DNA of 64,000 bases from Pseudomonas ekonensis (GCF_019145435.1 NZ_JAHSTS010000003.1:186001-250000); one strand, 5' to 3'; shown: positions 18,883 to 28,044, counted from the stretch's first letter. Translations and numbers: made by a program. The notes: generated by a model not told the origin, from the sequence alone.

Positions 18883-19030
18883 TTGTTGTTCTCCGCAGGG
18901 CTGATTCGGTTGAACACAGTGTTGCGGCACTGAACGGTGCGGAGAACGGCGGGAGCGGCCAAAAGGGGATCGATGCGGCCAAAAGTGCTGACCTCAATTC
19001 GCCCCTCCCCTGACGGCAGCAGCCTCGGTG

Positions 19031-19130
19031 CCTGTGGGGGCGAGCTTGCTCGCGATGGCTGACTATCGGGCAATGAGGCGCTGGATGATCCGCCGTTATC
19101 GTGAGCAGGCTCGCTGCTGCCGAGGCAGGG
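19031..19130. repeat. REPIN-like pair of REP palindromes
   Basis: A REP (GTGGGGGCGAGCTTGCTCGCGATGG) and a degenerate inverted copy (ATCGTGAGCAGGCTCGCTGC) lie about 35 bases apart, between the AraC regulator 3' end and the amidohydrolase gene. Confidence 0.75.
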
Positions 19131-19131
19131 C

Positions 19132-20130
19132 TCAGCCGTGGGGGCGGAACTGGCTGGGGGCAACGCCGCTCCAGCGCACGAACGCATGGCGGAAGCTTGC
19201 GGTCTCGCTGAAGCCCAGGGTCTCGGCGATGCGGTAGATCGGCATCTGGTCTTCGCAGAGCATCTGCTTGGCCCGCTCGAAGCGCAGCTCATCGAGCAGT
19301 TCCTGATAGCTGCAGCCCATGTCCTTGAGGTGCCGGCGCAGGGTGCGCGGCGAGCAGTTCATCTGCTGCGCCAGCCCCTCCAGCCCCGGCGCGCAATTGA
19401 GCTGCGCGCCGAGCAACTGGCGGATCCGTCCCAGCCAGGCCTGGCGCCCGGTGAACTCGGTGTTCTGCTTGCGGCAGCGCTCGGCCATGGCCTGGTGGGT
19501 GATGGTGTCGGCCAGCGGCAGCGGCTGGTCGAGCCAGCGCCGTTCGAACGCGAAGGCGTTGTCCTTGGCGCGAAAGTGCAGCGGGCAGCCGAAGGGCTCG
19601 GCGTAGCTGTCGCGGTAGTCCGGGGCGGCGTGTTCGAAACGGGCGGCGCGCAACGGCAGCGGGTGGCCGAGCAGGTCGTCGCAGATGACTTTCAGCGAGA
19701 CCAGGCAGAACTCGGCGTTGAACACCGCCATCGCCGGGCTCTCGCGGTAGTCGGCGGCGACGAACCAGACCTGTTCGCCGTCGTCCTCCAGGCTCAGTTC
19801 GAACAGGGTGCCCAGCAGCGCCGGATAACGGATCGCCAGGCGCAGGGCGTCACCGAAGGTGGCACAGGTGAGCAGGGCGTAACCGAGTATCCCGTAGCAG
19901 GAAACATGCATGCGCCGGCCCAGTTCCAGGCCGATGTCGTGCTTGAGCGCCACGGCGTTGGCGCACACCTGCATCTCCTGGTTGGTGGTGATGCGCGTGT
20001 CGGCGCGGCTCAGGTCCGCCGCGCTGATGCCGCTGCCGGCCAGCAGCGCGTCGCCGGACAGCCCTTGGTCCTTGAACGTGTTGAGGATCAGGGAGACGGC
20101 GTTGAGGGTGGTGAGGTGGGAGTGGAGCAT
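19132..20130 (-). CDS. AraC-family transcriptional regulator
   Basis: A 332-residue regulator. Residues about 20-200 form an N-terminal ligand domain of the Arabinose_bd (OruR/GacB-like) type. Residues about 235-332 contain two helix-turn-helix motifs, with RTLRRHLKDMGCSYQELLDELR and IAETLGFSETASFRHAFVRW ending in the typical GVAPSQFR. The gene lies upstream of the amidohydrolase and polyamine-binding genes in the same direction, beyond a REP element. That makes it a candidate regulator of acetylpolyamine use, but relatives of this type control many amino-acid pathways. The first codons MLHSHLTTLN look like the true start, although the ribosome site is modest. Confidence 0.85.
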   Translation of the reverse strand: MLHSHLTTLNAVSLILNTFKDQGLSGDALLAGSGISAADLSRADTRITTNQEMQVCANAVALKHDIGLELGRRMHVSCYGILGYALLTCATFGDALRLAIRYPALLGTLFELSLEDDGEQVWFVAADYRESPAMAVFNAEFCLVSLKVICDDLLGHPLPLRAARFEHAAPDYRDSYAEPFGCPLHFRAKDNAFAFERRWLDQPLPLADTITHQAMAERCRKQNTEFTGRQAWLGRIRQLLGAQLNCAPGLEGLAQQMNCSPRTLRRHLKDMGCSYQELLDELRFERAKQMLCEDQMPIYRIAETLGFSETASFRHAFVRWSGVAPSQFRPHG

Positions 20131-20185
20131 GGGATCTTCCAGCCTGGGGATGGCTGGAACGCAGCAAGTTGCATGCCGGATGAAA

Positions 20186-20222
20186 ATTCCCTGCGGGCGC
20201 GAGCCTGCCCGTGCCCACAGGG
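20186..20222. repeat. single REP palindrome
   Basis: CTGCGGGCGCGAGCCTGCCCGTGCCCACAG is a degenerate REP between the asparaginase 3' end and the AraC gene. No partner is visible. Confidence 0.6.
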
Positions 20223-20238
20223 GATCTGTGGCGTCAGG

Positions 20239-21243
20239 TCAGGCGAGCTCGCCGCACAGGTCCAGTTCGACCAGGCGCCGCACGTCGGCGTCGCTCAGCC
20301 CCGCGCCCAGCAGCGCGTTCAGCTTGCCGAACGCCGCCTCGCGGGTCATGCCGCCGCCGGACAGGACGCCCACGCCGCGCAAACGGCTGCCGGCCTCGTA
20401 GATGTCCAGCTCGACCCCGCCCTCATGGCATTGCGTCACGGCGACGACCACCACGCCCTTGTCCCGCGCCCGGCCGAGGCTGGCGAGGAATTCGGGGTTG
20501 TCGCTCGGGCCGGTGCCGCTGCCGTAGCACTCCAGCACCAGGCCCTGGATGCCGCTGGCGGTCAGGCCGTCGACGACCTGTGCCGAAATGCCCGGGAACA
20601 GCGGCAGCACCGCGACGTTCGCCAGTTGCTTGGGGGCGCCGTAGGTCAGTTGGGCAGGCAGCGAAGCGGCGTGCGTGCCGCCGCCCTGGCGCTCCAGCCG
20701 CTTGAACGGGTGGCGCCCGAAGCTGCGCACCTTCGCGCAGCGGGTGGGCGCCAGCAGCTCGCCGTGGAAGTACAGGTGCACGCCCGGCGCCAGGCCCTGG
20801 CCGAGGGCGGTCAGCGCACCGCTGAGGTTCTCCCATGCGTCGCTGTCGGTGACGCCGGCCGGCAGCATCGAGCCGGTGAAGCACACGCGGGCATGCAGGC
20901 CCAGCAGTTGGAAGCTCATGGCAGCGGCGCTGTAGGCCAGGGTGTCGGTGCCGTGCAGGATCAGCACGCTGTCGCAGCCCTGCACGTCGACGGCATCGAC
21001 CACCGCTTCGCGCAGTTGCTGCCAGTAGGCCGGGGTCATGTTGGCGCTGTCGATCAGCGGCGCCATCTCACGGAAGCGCCACTGCGGCACCACCAGTTCA
21101 GGCTGGCCGTGCAGGTAGTCGCGCATCCGCGCCTCGAAACCGGAGGCCGGGGCCAGGCCGTTGGCGCTGGCCTGCATGCCGATGGTGCCGCCGGTGTACA
21201 GCACCATGACGTGCTGGGCGGCAGGGTAGGTCGAAGGGTTCAT
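20239..21243 (-). CDS. L-asparaginase (type I-like, AnsA family)
   Basis: A 334-residue asparaginase hydrolysing L-asparagine to aspartate and ammonia. The first catalytic threonine lies in VLYTGGTIGMQ near the N-terminus and the second in ILHGTDTLAYSAAAMSFQL, both signatures of the family. There is no signal peptide, and SANMTP fits the cytoplasmic type I branch (AnsA) better than the periplasmic type II. The start at 21243 follows GGAGAA; 18 extra upstream codons in frame look spurious. It lies next to an amino-acid symporter and aspartase on the same strand, so asparagine can be passed through aspartate to fumarate. Each gene has its own gap with palindromes, so co-transcription is uncertain. 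Confidence 0.9.
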   Translation of the reverse strand: MNPSTYPAAQHVMVLYTGGTIGMQASANGLAPASGFEARMRDYLHGQPELVVPQWRFREMAPLIDSANMTPAYWQQLREAVVDAVDVQGCDSVLILHGTDTLAYSAAAMSFQLLGLHARVCFTGSMLPAGVTDSDAWENLSGALTALGQGLAPGVHLYFHGELLAPTRCAKVRSFGRHPFKRLERQGGGTHAASLPAQLTYGAPKQLANVAVLPLFPGISAQVVDGLTASGIQGLVLECYGSGTGPSDNPEFLASLGRARDKGVVVVAVTQCHEGGVELDIYEAGSRLRGVGVLSGGGMTREAAFGKLNALLGAGLSDADVRRLVELDLCGELA

Positions 21244-21267
21244 GGGATTCTCCGAAACGGTGAGGTG

Positions 21268-21294
21268 CTGTGGGAGCGGGCAAGCCCGCTCCGA
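21268..21294. repeat. single REP palindrome
   Basis: TGTGGGAGCGGGCAAGCCCGCTCCGAC forms a short hairpin between the asparaginase and symporter genes. It may also act as the end of the symporter transcript, but it lacks a T-run. Confidence 0.65.
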
Positions 21295-21347
21295 CATTTA
21301 ACGCACTGTAACCGACGGGCGCAGAGGATGCGCCCGCCGTTCACCCG

Positions 21348-22787
21348 TCAGCGTTGCGCTGCGGGCACGCCTTGCGGCTCGGCCTGGGTGGCCGGCGAAG
21401 TTTCGGCGGGCCAGGCCTTCAGGTCCAGGTCCAGGTCGGCGAACTTGCGCGAGTCGAACACCGGCTGATCGACGCCGGCGCGGCGCTGCTCGTCGTAGTC
21501 GCGCATCACCCGCAGGCCGACCTTGAACAGCATGGCCAGGGCCATCAGGTTGACGAAGGCCAGGCAGGTCATGGTGATGTCGGCGAAGGCGAACACGGTC
21601 GACAGGTCCTGCATCGAACCCCAGACCACCAGCGCCAGCACCAGGCCGCGGAACACCATCAGCACCACGCGGTTGCGGCTGAGGAACTGCAGGCTGTTCT
21701 CGCCCAGGTAGTAGTTGTAGAGGATGCAGGTGAACACGAACAGCGACAGCGCGACGCTGACGAACAGGCGGCCCCAGTCGCCGACCACGGCGGCCAGCGA
21801 GTTCTGGGTCAGGACGATGCCGTCGCCTTCGAAGCCTGGGGTGTAGAAGCCCGACAGCAGGATCAGCAGTGCGGTGCAGGTGCAGATCACGAAGGTGTCG
21901 AGGAACACGCTGAAGGCCTGGACCACGCCCTGGGCGCCCGGGTGTTTCACGGCAGCCACGGCGGCGACGTTCGGCGCGCTGCCCAGGCCCGCTTCGTTGG
22001 CGAACACGCCACGCTTCACGCCCATGACAATGGCGCTGCCGAGCAGGCCGCCGAAGGCCGGGTCGAGGCCGAAGGCGCTCTTGAAGATGGTCTCAAGCAT
22101 GGCCGGAACGTGTTCGATCTGGGTGCCGATCACGTACAGGGTCACGGCGATGTAGGCCAGGGTCTTGACCGGCACCAGCAGGTCGGACACCGCGGCGATG
22201 CGCTTGATGCCGCCGATGAAGGTGATGGCCAGCAGCACCGCCAGGACGATGCCGGTGTGGCGCGGGTCGAAGTCGAAGGCGTTCTGCAGCGAGTGGGTCA
22301 CGGTGTAGGACTGCAGGCCGATGAAGGCGAAGCCGTAGGTGACCAGCAGCAGGATGGAGAACACCACCGCCATGCCTTTGAGCTTCAGGCCGTGCTGGAT
22401 GTAGTAGGCCGGGCCGCCGCGGTACAGGCCGTCGCCGTCGGCGCGCTTGTAGACCTGGGCCAGGGTGCATTCGAAGAAGCTGCTGGACATTCCGACCAGT
22501 GCGGTCACCCACATCCAGAACACCGCGCCCGGGCCGCCCAGGGTCACGGCGATGCCGACACCGGCGATGTTGCCCGCACCGACGCGGCCGGCGAGGCTGA
22601 GCATCAGGGCCTGGAACGAGCTGAGTTGCCCGGCGTTGCCTTTGAGGCTGTCGCGGAACACTGCGAACATGTGGGTGAAGTGGCGCAGTTGAACGAAACG
22701 CGAGCGAATCGTGAAGTAGCTGCCGAGCCCGACAATGAGCAAGATCAGTACTTTGCCTGAGAGGAAGTCGTTGATGACTTCTAGCAT
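21348..22787 (-). CDS. sodium:alanine/glycine symporter (AGCS family)
   Basis: A 479-residue integral inner-membrane transporter with about ten hydrophobic segments, importing alanine or glycine with sodium or protons. Family motifs are visible: VGAGNIAGVGIAVTLGGPGAVFWMW near residue 75, spread over the first two substrate helices, and GVFANEAGLGSAP around residue 265. The length fits the family. It lies upstream of the asparaginase and next to aspA on the same strand. The 450 bases upstream carry the aspA terminator and an unassigned leader region. Confidence 0.92.
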   Translation of the reverse strand: MLEVINDFLSGKVLILLIVGLGSYFTIRSRFVQLRHFTHMFAVFRDSLKGNAGQLSSFQALMLSLAGRVGAGNIAGVGIAVTLGGPGAVFWMWVTALVGMSSSFFECTLAQVYKRADGDGLYRGGPAYYIQHGLKLKGMAVVFSILLLVTYGFAFIGLQSYTVTHSLQNAFDFDPRHTGIVLAVLLAITFIGGIKRIAAVSDLLVPVKTLAYIAVTLYVIGTQIEHVPAMLETIFKSAFGLDPAFGGLLGSAIVMGVKRGVFANEAGLGSAPNVAAVAAVKHPGAQGVVQAFSVFLDTFVICTCTALLILLSGFYTPGFEGDGIVLTQNSLAAVVGDWGRLFVSVALSLFVFTCILYNYYLGENSLQFLSRNRVVLMVFRGLVLALVVWGSMQDLSTVFAFADITMTCLAFVNLMALAMLFKVGLRVMRDYDEQRRAGVDQPVFDSRKFADLDLDLKAWPAETSPATQAEPQGVPAAQR

Positions 22788-23140
22788 GGATTTTTCCTCG
22801 CTGTTTTTTGTGTAAGCAAATGCTGGACGGTCTGAAACATCGCGTTACACCGGTGTGCGTGCGGCACAACAGGCGAGGCGAAGGTTTCGTCCCGGTTCCA
22901 TATCGCGGGTTTGTTATTAGTTCGGGTTTCGCATGGGTTTGGGCCTCGTTACCGACGACCGCTCACGCGAAGAGGGGCGGCACTATACCTATCAGTGCGG
23001 CGCCCGTCTGCACGGTTGTGGTGCAAGCGACGGAACGTAGGCTTTGAAACACCCGGCGTTACCGGCGCCGGGCTTGTGTGGAGGTTGCTCTTTTTTGTGC
23101 GAGCAATCCCCAGACATACGGGTCTCAGGATCGGAAAGTT
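22788..23140. other. intergenic region upstream of the alanine/glycine symporter
   Basis: About 350 bases between the symporter start and the aspA terminator, with no gene. It holds two hairpin-forming segments: a CCCGGC/GCCGGG stem near 23050-23075, and TTGCTC/GAGCAA with a T-rich loop near 23082-23107. I looked for a glycine riboswitch, which controls some symporters of this family, and did not find its conserved core. Confidence 0.5.
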
Positions 23141-23174
23141 AAAAAAAAGGGCTTGGGGAGCGATCCCCAAGCCC
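23141..23174 (-). terminator. intrinsic terminator after aspA
   Basis: On the minus strand an 11-base perfect stem (GGGCTTGGGGA/TCCCCAAGCCC) with a four-base loop is followed by eight T residues, about 60 bases after the aspA stop. Confidence 0.93.
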
Positions 23175-23237
23175 TCAAAAGGTGAGAGGTGTCTAGTCCC
23201 TCGACCTGGTGAGCGGTACAGCGAATTTCGCGTCGGT

Positions 23238-24662
23238 TCAGGCTTTGAGCGGAACCAGACGTGGGGCGATCATGTTTTCCGGGCGCAGGATGTCGGCGAG
23301 CATGGCGTCGTCGAGCAGGCCTTCTTCGCGCACCAGTTCCAGCACGCCGCGGCCGGTCTCGAGGGCGACGCGGGCGATGCGGGTGGCGTTCTTGTAGCCG
23401 ATGTACGGGTTCAGCGCGGTGACCAGGCCGATCGAGTGCTCGACCAGTTCGCGGCAGCGGGCTTCGTTGGCGGTGATGCCGACGATGCAGTGCTCGCGCA
23501 GCATGTCCATGGCGCGTTGCAGCAGGCGGATCGAGTCGAGGATCTTGAAGGCGATCAGTGGCTCCATCACGTTCAGCTGCAGTTGGCCGCCTTCGGCCGC
23601 CATGGTCAGCGCCAGGTCGTTGCCGATGACCTGGAAGGCCACCTGGTTCACGGCTTCCGGGATCACCGGGTTGACCTTGCCTGGCATGATCGAGCTGCCT
23701 GGCTGACGCGCCGGCAGGTTGATCTCGTTGATGCCGGTGCGCGGGCCGCTGGACAGCAGGCGCAGGTCGTTGCAGATCTTCGACAGCTTGACCGCGGTGC
23801 GCTTGAGCATGCCGGAGAACAGCACGAAGGCGCCCATGTCGGAGGTGGCTTCGATCAGGTCGGCGGCCGGCACCAGCGGCTGGCCGCTGATCAGTGCCAG
23901 GCGCTGCACGGCCAGGGCCTGGTAGCGCGGGTCGGCGTTGATGCCGGTGCCGATGGCGGTGCCGCCCAGGTTCACTTCGGTCAGCACTTCCGGGGCCAGC
24001 GTCTTCAGGCGGGCCAGGTCTTCGCCCATGGTGGTGGCGAAGGCGCGGAACTCTTGGCCCAGGGTCATCGGCACGGCGTCCTGCAGCTGGGTGCGGCCCA
24101 TCTTCAGGACGTGGTTGAATTCTTCACCCTTGGCCGCGAACGCCTGGATCAGGCTGTCGAGGCTGGCCAGCAGCGCGTCGTGACCCAGCAGCAGACCCAG
24201 GCGGATCGCGGTCGGGTAGGCGTCGTTGGTCGACTGCGCCATGTTCACGTCGTCGTTCGGGTGCAGGTACTGGTATTCGCCTTTCTGGTGACCCATCGCT
24301 TCCAGCGCGATGTTGGCGATCACTTCGTTGGCGTTCATGTTGGTGGACGTACCGGCGCCACCTTGAATCATGTCGACCACGAACTCTTCGTGGAAATCGC
24401 CGCGGATCAGTCGGGCACAGGCTTCGCTGATGGCAGCGTGCTTGGCTTCGCTCAGATGGCCCAGCTCACGGTTGGCGTCAGCGGCGGCCTGTTTGACCAT
24501 GGCCAGACCGACCACCAGCTTCGGGTAATGCGAGATCGGAACGCCGGAGAGACGGAAGTTGTTCACCGCTCGCAGGGTCTGGATGCCGTAGTACGCTTGA
24601 GCCGGTACTTCGAGGGAGCCAAGCAGGTCGTTTTCTGTGCGGAAAGATGCAGCGGAGGACAT
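23238..24662 (-). CDS. aspA: aspartate ammonia-lyase (aspartase)
   Basis: A 474-residue enzyme converting L-aspartate to fumarate and ammonia. The fumarase/aspartase signature GSSIMPGKVNP (around residue 320) with its catalytic serine loop is intact, as are GGAGTSTNMNANEV and TEVNLGGTAIGTG. The start MSSAASFRTENDLLG matches Pseudomonas aspartases; four extra codons upstream (MISI) are in frame and cannot be fully excluded. It is divergent from a LysR regulator across about 180 bases and ends at a strong terminator. The gene pair matches PAO1 PA5429-PA5428. Confidence 0.95.
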   Translation of the reverse strand: MSSAASFRTENDLLGSLEVPAQAYYGIQTLRAVNNFRLSGVPISHYPKLVVGLAMVKQAAADANRELGHLSEAKHAAISEACARLIRGDFHEEFVVDMIQGGAGTSTNMNANEVIANIALEAMGHQKGEYQYLHPNDDVNMAQSTNDAYPTAIRLGLLLGHDALLASLDSLIQAFAAKGEEFNHVLKMGRTQLQDAVPMTLGQEFRAFATTMGEDLARLKTLAPEVLTEVNLGGTAIGTGINADPRYQALAVQRLALISGQPLVPAADLIEATSDMGAFVLFSGMLKRTAVKLSKICNDLRLLSSGPRTGINEINLPARQPGSSIMPGKVNPVIPEAVNQVAFQVIGNDLALTMAAEGGQLQLNVMEPLIAFKILDSIRLLQRAMDMLREHCIVGITANEARCRELVEHSIGLVTALNPYIGYKNATRIARVALETGRGVLELVREEGLLDDAMLADILRPENMIAPRLVPLKA

Positions 24663-24840
24663 GATAGAAATCATCTCGATATGGACCCGGTCTGTGCCGG
24701 AACGCTGCGAATGCTAGGCTTGTGGGAATTTTTGGGCCAATGCTGTTAAACACTGCCCTATGCGCATTCGGCATAATGCCCGTGTGACGCCGCTCGCGCG
24801 GCAGACGTGTGACCTATTTTGGTGCGCCCCGGAGGGTGTG

Positions 24841-25749
24841 ATGAATCTGGAAAGCAAATGGCTTGAGGACTTCAGTGCCCTGGCCGCCACCCGCAGCTTC
24901 TCGCAGGCGGCTGAACGGCGCTTCGTGACCCAGCCTGCGTTCAGCCGACGGATCCGCAGCCTGGAGGCCGCGCTGGGGCTGACCCTGGTCAACCGTTCGC
25001 GCACGCCCATCGAGCTGACGGCGGCGGGGCAACTGTTCCTCGTGACGGCGCGCACGGTGGTCGAACAGCTCGGCGAAGTGCTGCGCCACCTGCACCATCT
25101 GGAGGGTGGGCAGGGCGAGGTGATCCAGGTGGCGGCGGCGCACTCCCTGGCGCTGGGCTTCTTTCCGCGCTGGATCGCGCAGTTGCGCAACGAAGGCCTG
25201 AACATCGCCACGCGGTTGGTGGCGACCAACGTCGGCGACGCCGTGCATGCCCTGCGCGAAGGCGGCTGCGACCTGATGCTGGCCTTCTATGACCCGGATG
25301 CGGCGATGCAGATGGACGCGGACATCTTCCCGTCGCTGCACCTGGGCCACACCGAAATGCTGCCGGTGTGCGCGGCGGACGCCAACGGCCGGCCGCTGTT
25401 CGACCTGGAAGGCGAGGCGAGCGTGCCGCTGCTGGCCTACAGCGCGGGGGCGTTCCTGGGGCGTTCGGTGAACGGCCTGCTGCGCCAGCGCCAATTGCGC
25501 TTCACCACCGTCTACGAGACCGCCATGGCCGACAGCCTCAAGAGCATGGCGCTCGAAGGCCTGGGGATCGCCTGGGTGCCGCAGTTGAGCGTGCGCGCCG
25601 AACTGGCCCGCGGCGAACTGGTGATCTGCGGCGGCCCGCAGTGGCATGTGCCGCTGGAGATCCGCCTGTACCGCTGCGCGCTGGTGCGCAAAGCCAACGT
25701 GCGGCTGCTGTGGCGCAAGCTCGAGGGCGGAGCCGCGCAAACGGCTTGA
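24841..25749 (+). CDS. LysR-family regulator divergent from aspA
   Basis: A 302-residue LysR-type regulator. The winged HTH lies at residues about 5-64 (FSALAATRSFSQAAERRFVTQPAFS in two parts), and the substrate-binding-like effector domain runs from about residue 90. The start at 24841 (MNLESKWLEDF) is preceded by CGGAGGG at a good distance; a longer frame from 24760 has no such support. By position it should regulate aspA, and the divergent arrangement is conserved with PAO1 PA5428. No clear T-N11-A palindrome was picked out in the gap. The C-terminus ends in a short polar tail. Confidence 0.88.
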   Translation: MNLESKWLEDFSALAATRSFSQAAERRFVTQPAFSRRIRSLEAALGLTLVNRSRTPIELTAAGQLFLVTARTVVEQLGEVLRHLHHLEGGQGEVIQVAAAHSLALGFFPRWIAQLRNEGLNIATRLVATNVGDAVHALREGGCDLMLAFYDPDAAMQMDADIFPSLHLGHTEMLPVCAADANGRPLFDLEGEASVPLLAYSAGAFLGRSVNGLLRQRQLRFTTVYETAMADSLKSMALEGLGIAWVPQLSVRAELARGELVICGGPQWHVPLEIRLYRCALVRKANVRLLWRKLEGGAAQTA

Positions 25750-25763
25750 GCCCACCCGACAAC

Positions 25764-25873
25764 CGTGTGGGAGCTGGCTTGCCGGCGAAAGCAGCGGGTC
25801 AGGCAACCTCTGCATTGACGGGGCAGACGCCATCGCTTGCAAGTCGAGTCGTCGCACCGCAGCTCCCACAGGG
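25764..25873. repeat. degenerate REPIN between LysR gene and purE
   Basis: GTGTGGGAGCTGGCTTGCCGGCG and, 65 bases on, a decayed inverted copy ending in GCAGCTCCCACAGG. The inner sequence of the second half has drifted. Confidence 0.65.
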
Positions 25874-25953
25874 ATCGAGCGGTGCGCAAGCACTGACCTT
25901 CGGGTCAATAAAACCGGGGCTTTGCGGCAGATGACAGATGGTCGAGACGGGGG

Positions 25954-25981
25954 CTGTTTATTGGCTTCTTTGCGGTATACT
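25954..25981 (+). promoter_or_regulatory. probable purE promoter
   Basis: TATACT at 25976-25981 is a good -10 element; a weak -35 (CTGTTT) lies 16 bases upstream at 25954-25959. It is followed by a leader of about 105 bases before purE. Confidence 0.5.
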
Positions 25982-26024
25982 GCGCGGCCTTCGGCCGGTT
26001 TGTCCGGCCATTTTCCGTACAATC

Positions 26025-26056
26025 AAGCCACGCAACTTGCGTGGCTTGTTGTTTTT
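26025..26056 (+). terminator. terminator-like hairpin in the purE leader (possible attenuator)
   Basis: AAGCCACGCAA/TTGCGTGGCTT forms an 11-base stem followed by GTTGTTTTT, placed between the likely purE promoter and the purE start (38 bases further on). Two smaller hairpins (GGCCTTCGGCC and CCGGTTTGTCCGG) precede it. Its place after the promoter and before the gene suggests regulated termination, although read-through or simple termination of upstream transcripts is possible. Confidence 0.55.
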
Positions 26057-26094
26057 GACGCGCCTGCGGGCGCCCAGAGAGAAGAGGCGCGACG

Positions 26095-26586
26095 ATGAGT
26101 GCACTGGTTGGCGTGATCATGGGCTCCAAGTCCGATTGGTCCACCCTTAGCCACACCGCCGATATGCTGGAAAAGCTCGGCATCCCCTACGAGGTGAAAG
26201 TGGTTTCCGCCCACCGCACCCCGGACCTGCTGTTCCAGTACGCCGAAGAGGCCGAAGGCCGCGGCATCGAGGTGATCATCGCCGGTGCCGGCGGTGCGGC
26301 GCACCTGCCGGGCATGTGCGCGGCCAAGACCCACTTGCCGGTGCTGGGCGTGCCGGTGCAGTCGGCCATGCTCTCGGGCGTCGATTCGCTGCTGTCGATC
26401 GTGCAGATGCCGGCCGGCGTTCCGGTCGCCACCCTGGCCATCGGCAAGGCCGGCGCGATCAACGCCGCGCTGCTGTCGGCCAGCATCCTGGGCGCCAAGC
26501 ACCCGCAGTTCCACGCGGTGCTGAAGACCTTCCGCGCCGAGCAGACTGACAGCGTCCTGGACAATCCAGACCCACGCATTGCCTGA
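26095..26586 (+). CDS. purE: N5-carboxyaminoimidazole ribonucleotide mutase
   Basis: A 163-residue class I PurE that converts N5-CAIR to 4-carboxy-AIR in purine synthesis. The active-site segment [14 protein letters not shown] at the N-terminus, SAHRTPD near residue 43 and [11 protein letters not shown] near 65 are all intact. It is followed after ten bases by purK, so the two enzymes, which act on consecutive steps, are co-translated. The start ATG follows a GA-rich ribosome site (AGAGAAGAGG). Its upstream leader has a terminator-like hairpin. Confidence 0.97.
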   Translation: MSALVGVIMGSKSDWSTLSHTADMLEKLGIPYEVKVVSAHRTPDLLFQYAEEAEGRGIEVIIAGAGGAAHLPGMCAAKTHLPVLGVPVQSAMLSGVDSLLSIVQMPAGVPVATLAIGKAGAINAALLSASILGAKHPQFHAVLKTFRAEQTDSVLDNPDPRIA

Positions 26587-26596
26587 GGTTGTTGAG

Positions 26597-27679
26597 ATGA
26601 AGATCGGTGTGATCGGTGGCGGCCAGTTGGGCCGCATGCTGGCCCTGGCGGGCACCCCGCTGGGCATGAACTTCGCTTTCCTGGATCCTGCGCCGGACGC
26701 CTGTGCCGCCGCGCTGGGCGAACACCTGCGGGCCGACTACGGCGATCAGGACCACCTGCGCCAACTGGCCGATGAAGTCGACCTGGTGACCTTCGAGTTC
26801 GAAAGCGTCCCGGCCGAGACCGTGGCGTTCCTCTCCCAGTTCGTGCCGGTGTACCCGAGCGCCGAAGCCTTGCGCATCGCCCGCGACCGCTGGTTCGAGA
26901 AGAGCATGTTCAAGGAGCTGGGGATTCCGACCCCGGCGTTCGCCGACATCCAGTCGCAGGCCGATCTGGACGCCGCCGTGGCGGCCATCGGCCTGCCGGC
27001 CGTGCTCAAGACCCGCACCCTGGGCTACGACGGCAAGGGCCAGAAGGTCCTGCGCACGCCTGAGGATGTGGCCGGCACGTTCGCCGAGCTGGGCAGCGTG
27101 GCCTGCCTGCTGGAAGGCTTCGTGCCGTTCACCGGCGAAGTCTCGCTGATCGCCGTGCGCGCCCGTGACGGGGAGACCCGGTTCTACCCGCTGGTGCACA
27201 ACACCCACGACAGCGGCATCCTCAAGCTGTCGGTGGCCAGCACCGATCACCCGTTGCAGGCCCTGGCCGAAGACTACTCCAGCCGTGTGCTGACCAAGCT
27301 GAACTACGTCGGCGTGATGGCGTTCGAGTTCTTCGAGGTCGACGGCGGCCTGAAGGCCAACGAAATCGCCCCGCGGGTGCACAACTCCGGGCACTGGACC
27401 ACCGAAGGCGCCGAGTGCAGCCAGTTCGAGAACCACCTGCGGGCGGTGGCCGGCCTGCCGCTGGGCTCGACCGCCAAGGTCGGCGAGAGCGCGATGCTCA
27501 ACTTCATCGGCAAGGTGCCGGAGACCGAGAAAGTGCTGGCCATCGCCGATTGCCACCTGCACCACTACGGCAAGGCGTTCAAGGCCGGGCGCAAGGTCGG
27601 CCACGCCAACCTGCGCTGTGCCGACAAGGCGACCCTGGCGCAGCAGATCCTCAAGGTCGAGGCGCTGATCGCCGAGTGA
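26597..27679 (+). CDS. purK: N5-carboxyaminoimidazole ribonucleotide synthase
   Basis: A 360-residue ATP-grasp enzyme making N5-CAIR from AIR, bicarbonate and ATP. The start MKIGVIGGGQLGRMLALAG (19 residues here) is diagnostic. The ATP-grasp core shows KTRTLGYDGKGQ and, near the C-terminus, NEIAPRVHNSGHWT. A longer in-frame opening at 26579 would overlap purE and is not needed; TGAG just before 26597 acts as ribosome site. A GC-rich but T-poor hairpin lies 25-45 bases after the stop, so termination may be weak. Confidence 0.97.
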   Translation: MKIGVIGGGQLGRMLALAGTPLGMNFAFLDPAPDACAAALGEHLRADYGDQDHLRQLADEVDLVTFEFESVPAETVAFLSQFVPVYPSAEALRIARDRWFEKSMFKELGIPTPAFADIQSQADLDAAVAAIGLPAVLKTRTLGYDGKGQKVLRTPEDVAGTFAELGSVACLLEGFVPFTGEVSLIAVRARDGETRFYPLVHNTHDSGILKLSVASTDHPLQALAEDYSSRVLTKLNYVGVMAFEFFEVDGGLKANEIAPRVHNSGHWTTEGAECSQFENHLRAVAGLPLGSTAKVGESAMLNFIGKVPETEKVLAIADCHLHHYGKAFKAGRKVGHANLRCADKATLAQQILKVEALIAE

Positions 27680-27785
27680 CGAGAGTTTCATCTGGCGGCG
27701 GCGGAACCTTCGGGGGCCGCCGTTCTCTGATGGCAGGATGCCAAAGTCTGGCTAGGCTATAGCCAATCAATCAGAGGGAAATGCC

Positions 27786-28031
27786 ATGGGAATTATCGGT
27801 ACCATCTTCATCGGCCTGATCGTCGGCCTGCTGGCGCGGTTCCTCAAGCCGGGCGACGACAGCATGGGCTGGATCATGACCATCCTGCTGGGTATCGGCG
27901 GTTCGCTGGCGGCCACCTACGGCGGCCAGGCCCTGGGCATTTACCACGCAGGCCAGGCCGCCGGCTTCTTCGGCGCGCTGGTCGGCGCGATCATCCTGCT
28001 GGTGATCTACGGCCTGATCAAAAAGAGCTGA
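27786..28031 (+). CDS. GlsB/YeaQ/YmgE-family small membrane protein
   Basis: An 81-residue inner-membrane protein with three hydrophobic segments separated by glycines. The conserved opening of the transglycosylase-associated (DUF1328-like YeaQ/YmgE) family, GIIGTIFIGLIVGLLARFL, is clear, as is GWIMTILLGIGGSLAATYGG. Family members are often induced by osmotic or general stress, but their biochemical role is not known. A GAGGGAAATGCC context gives a good ribosome site. A perfect 31-base palindrome follows 14 bases after the stop. Confidence 0.88.
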   Translation: MGIIGTIFIGLIVGLLARFLKPGDDSMGWIMTILLGIGGSLAATYGGQALGIYHAGQAAGFFGALVGAIILLVIYGLIKKS

Positions 28032-28044
28032 TCCAAAGCGACAA

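Noticed and set aside
22788..23140. Glycine riboswitch before the alanine/glycine symporter
   Set aside because: The conserved core of the glycine aptamer could not be found; only unrelated hairpins are present.
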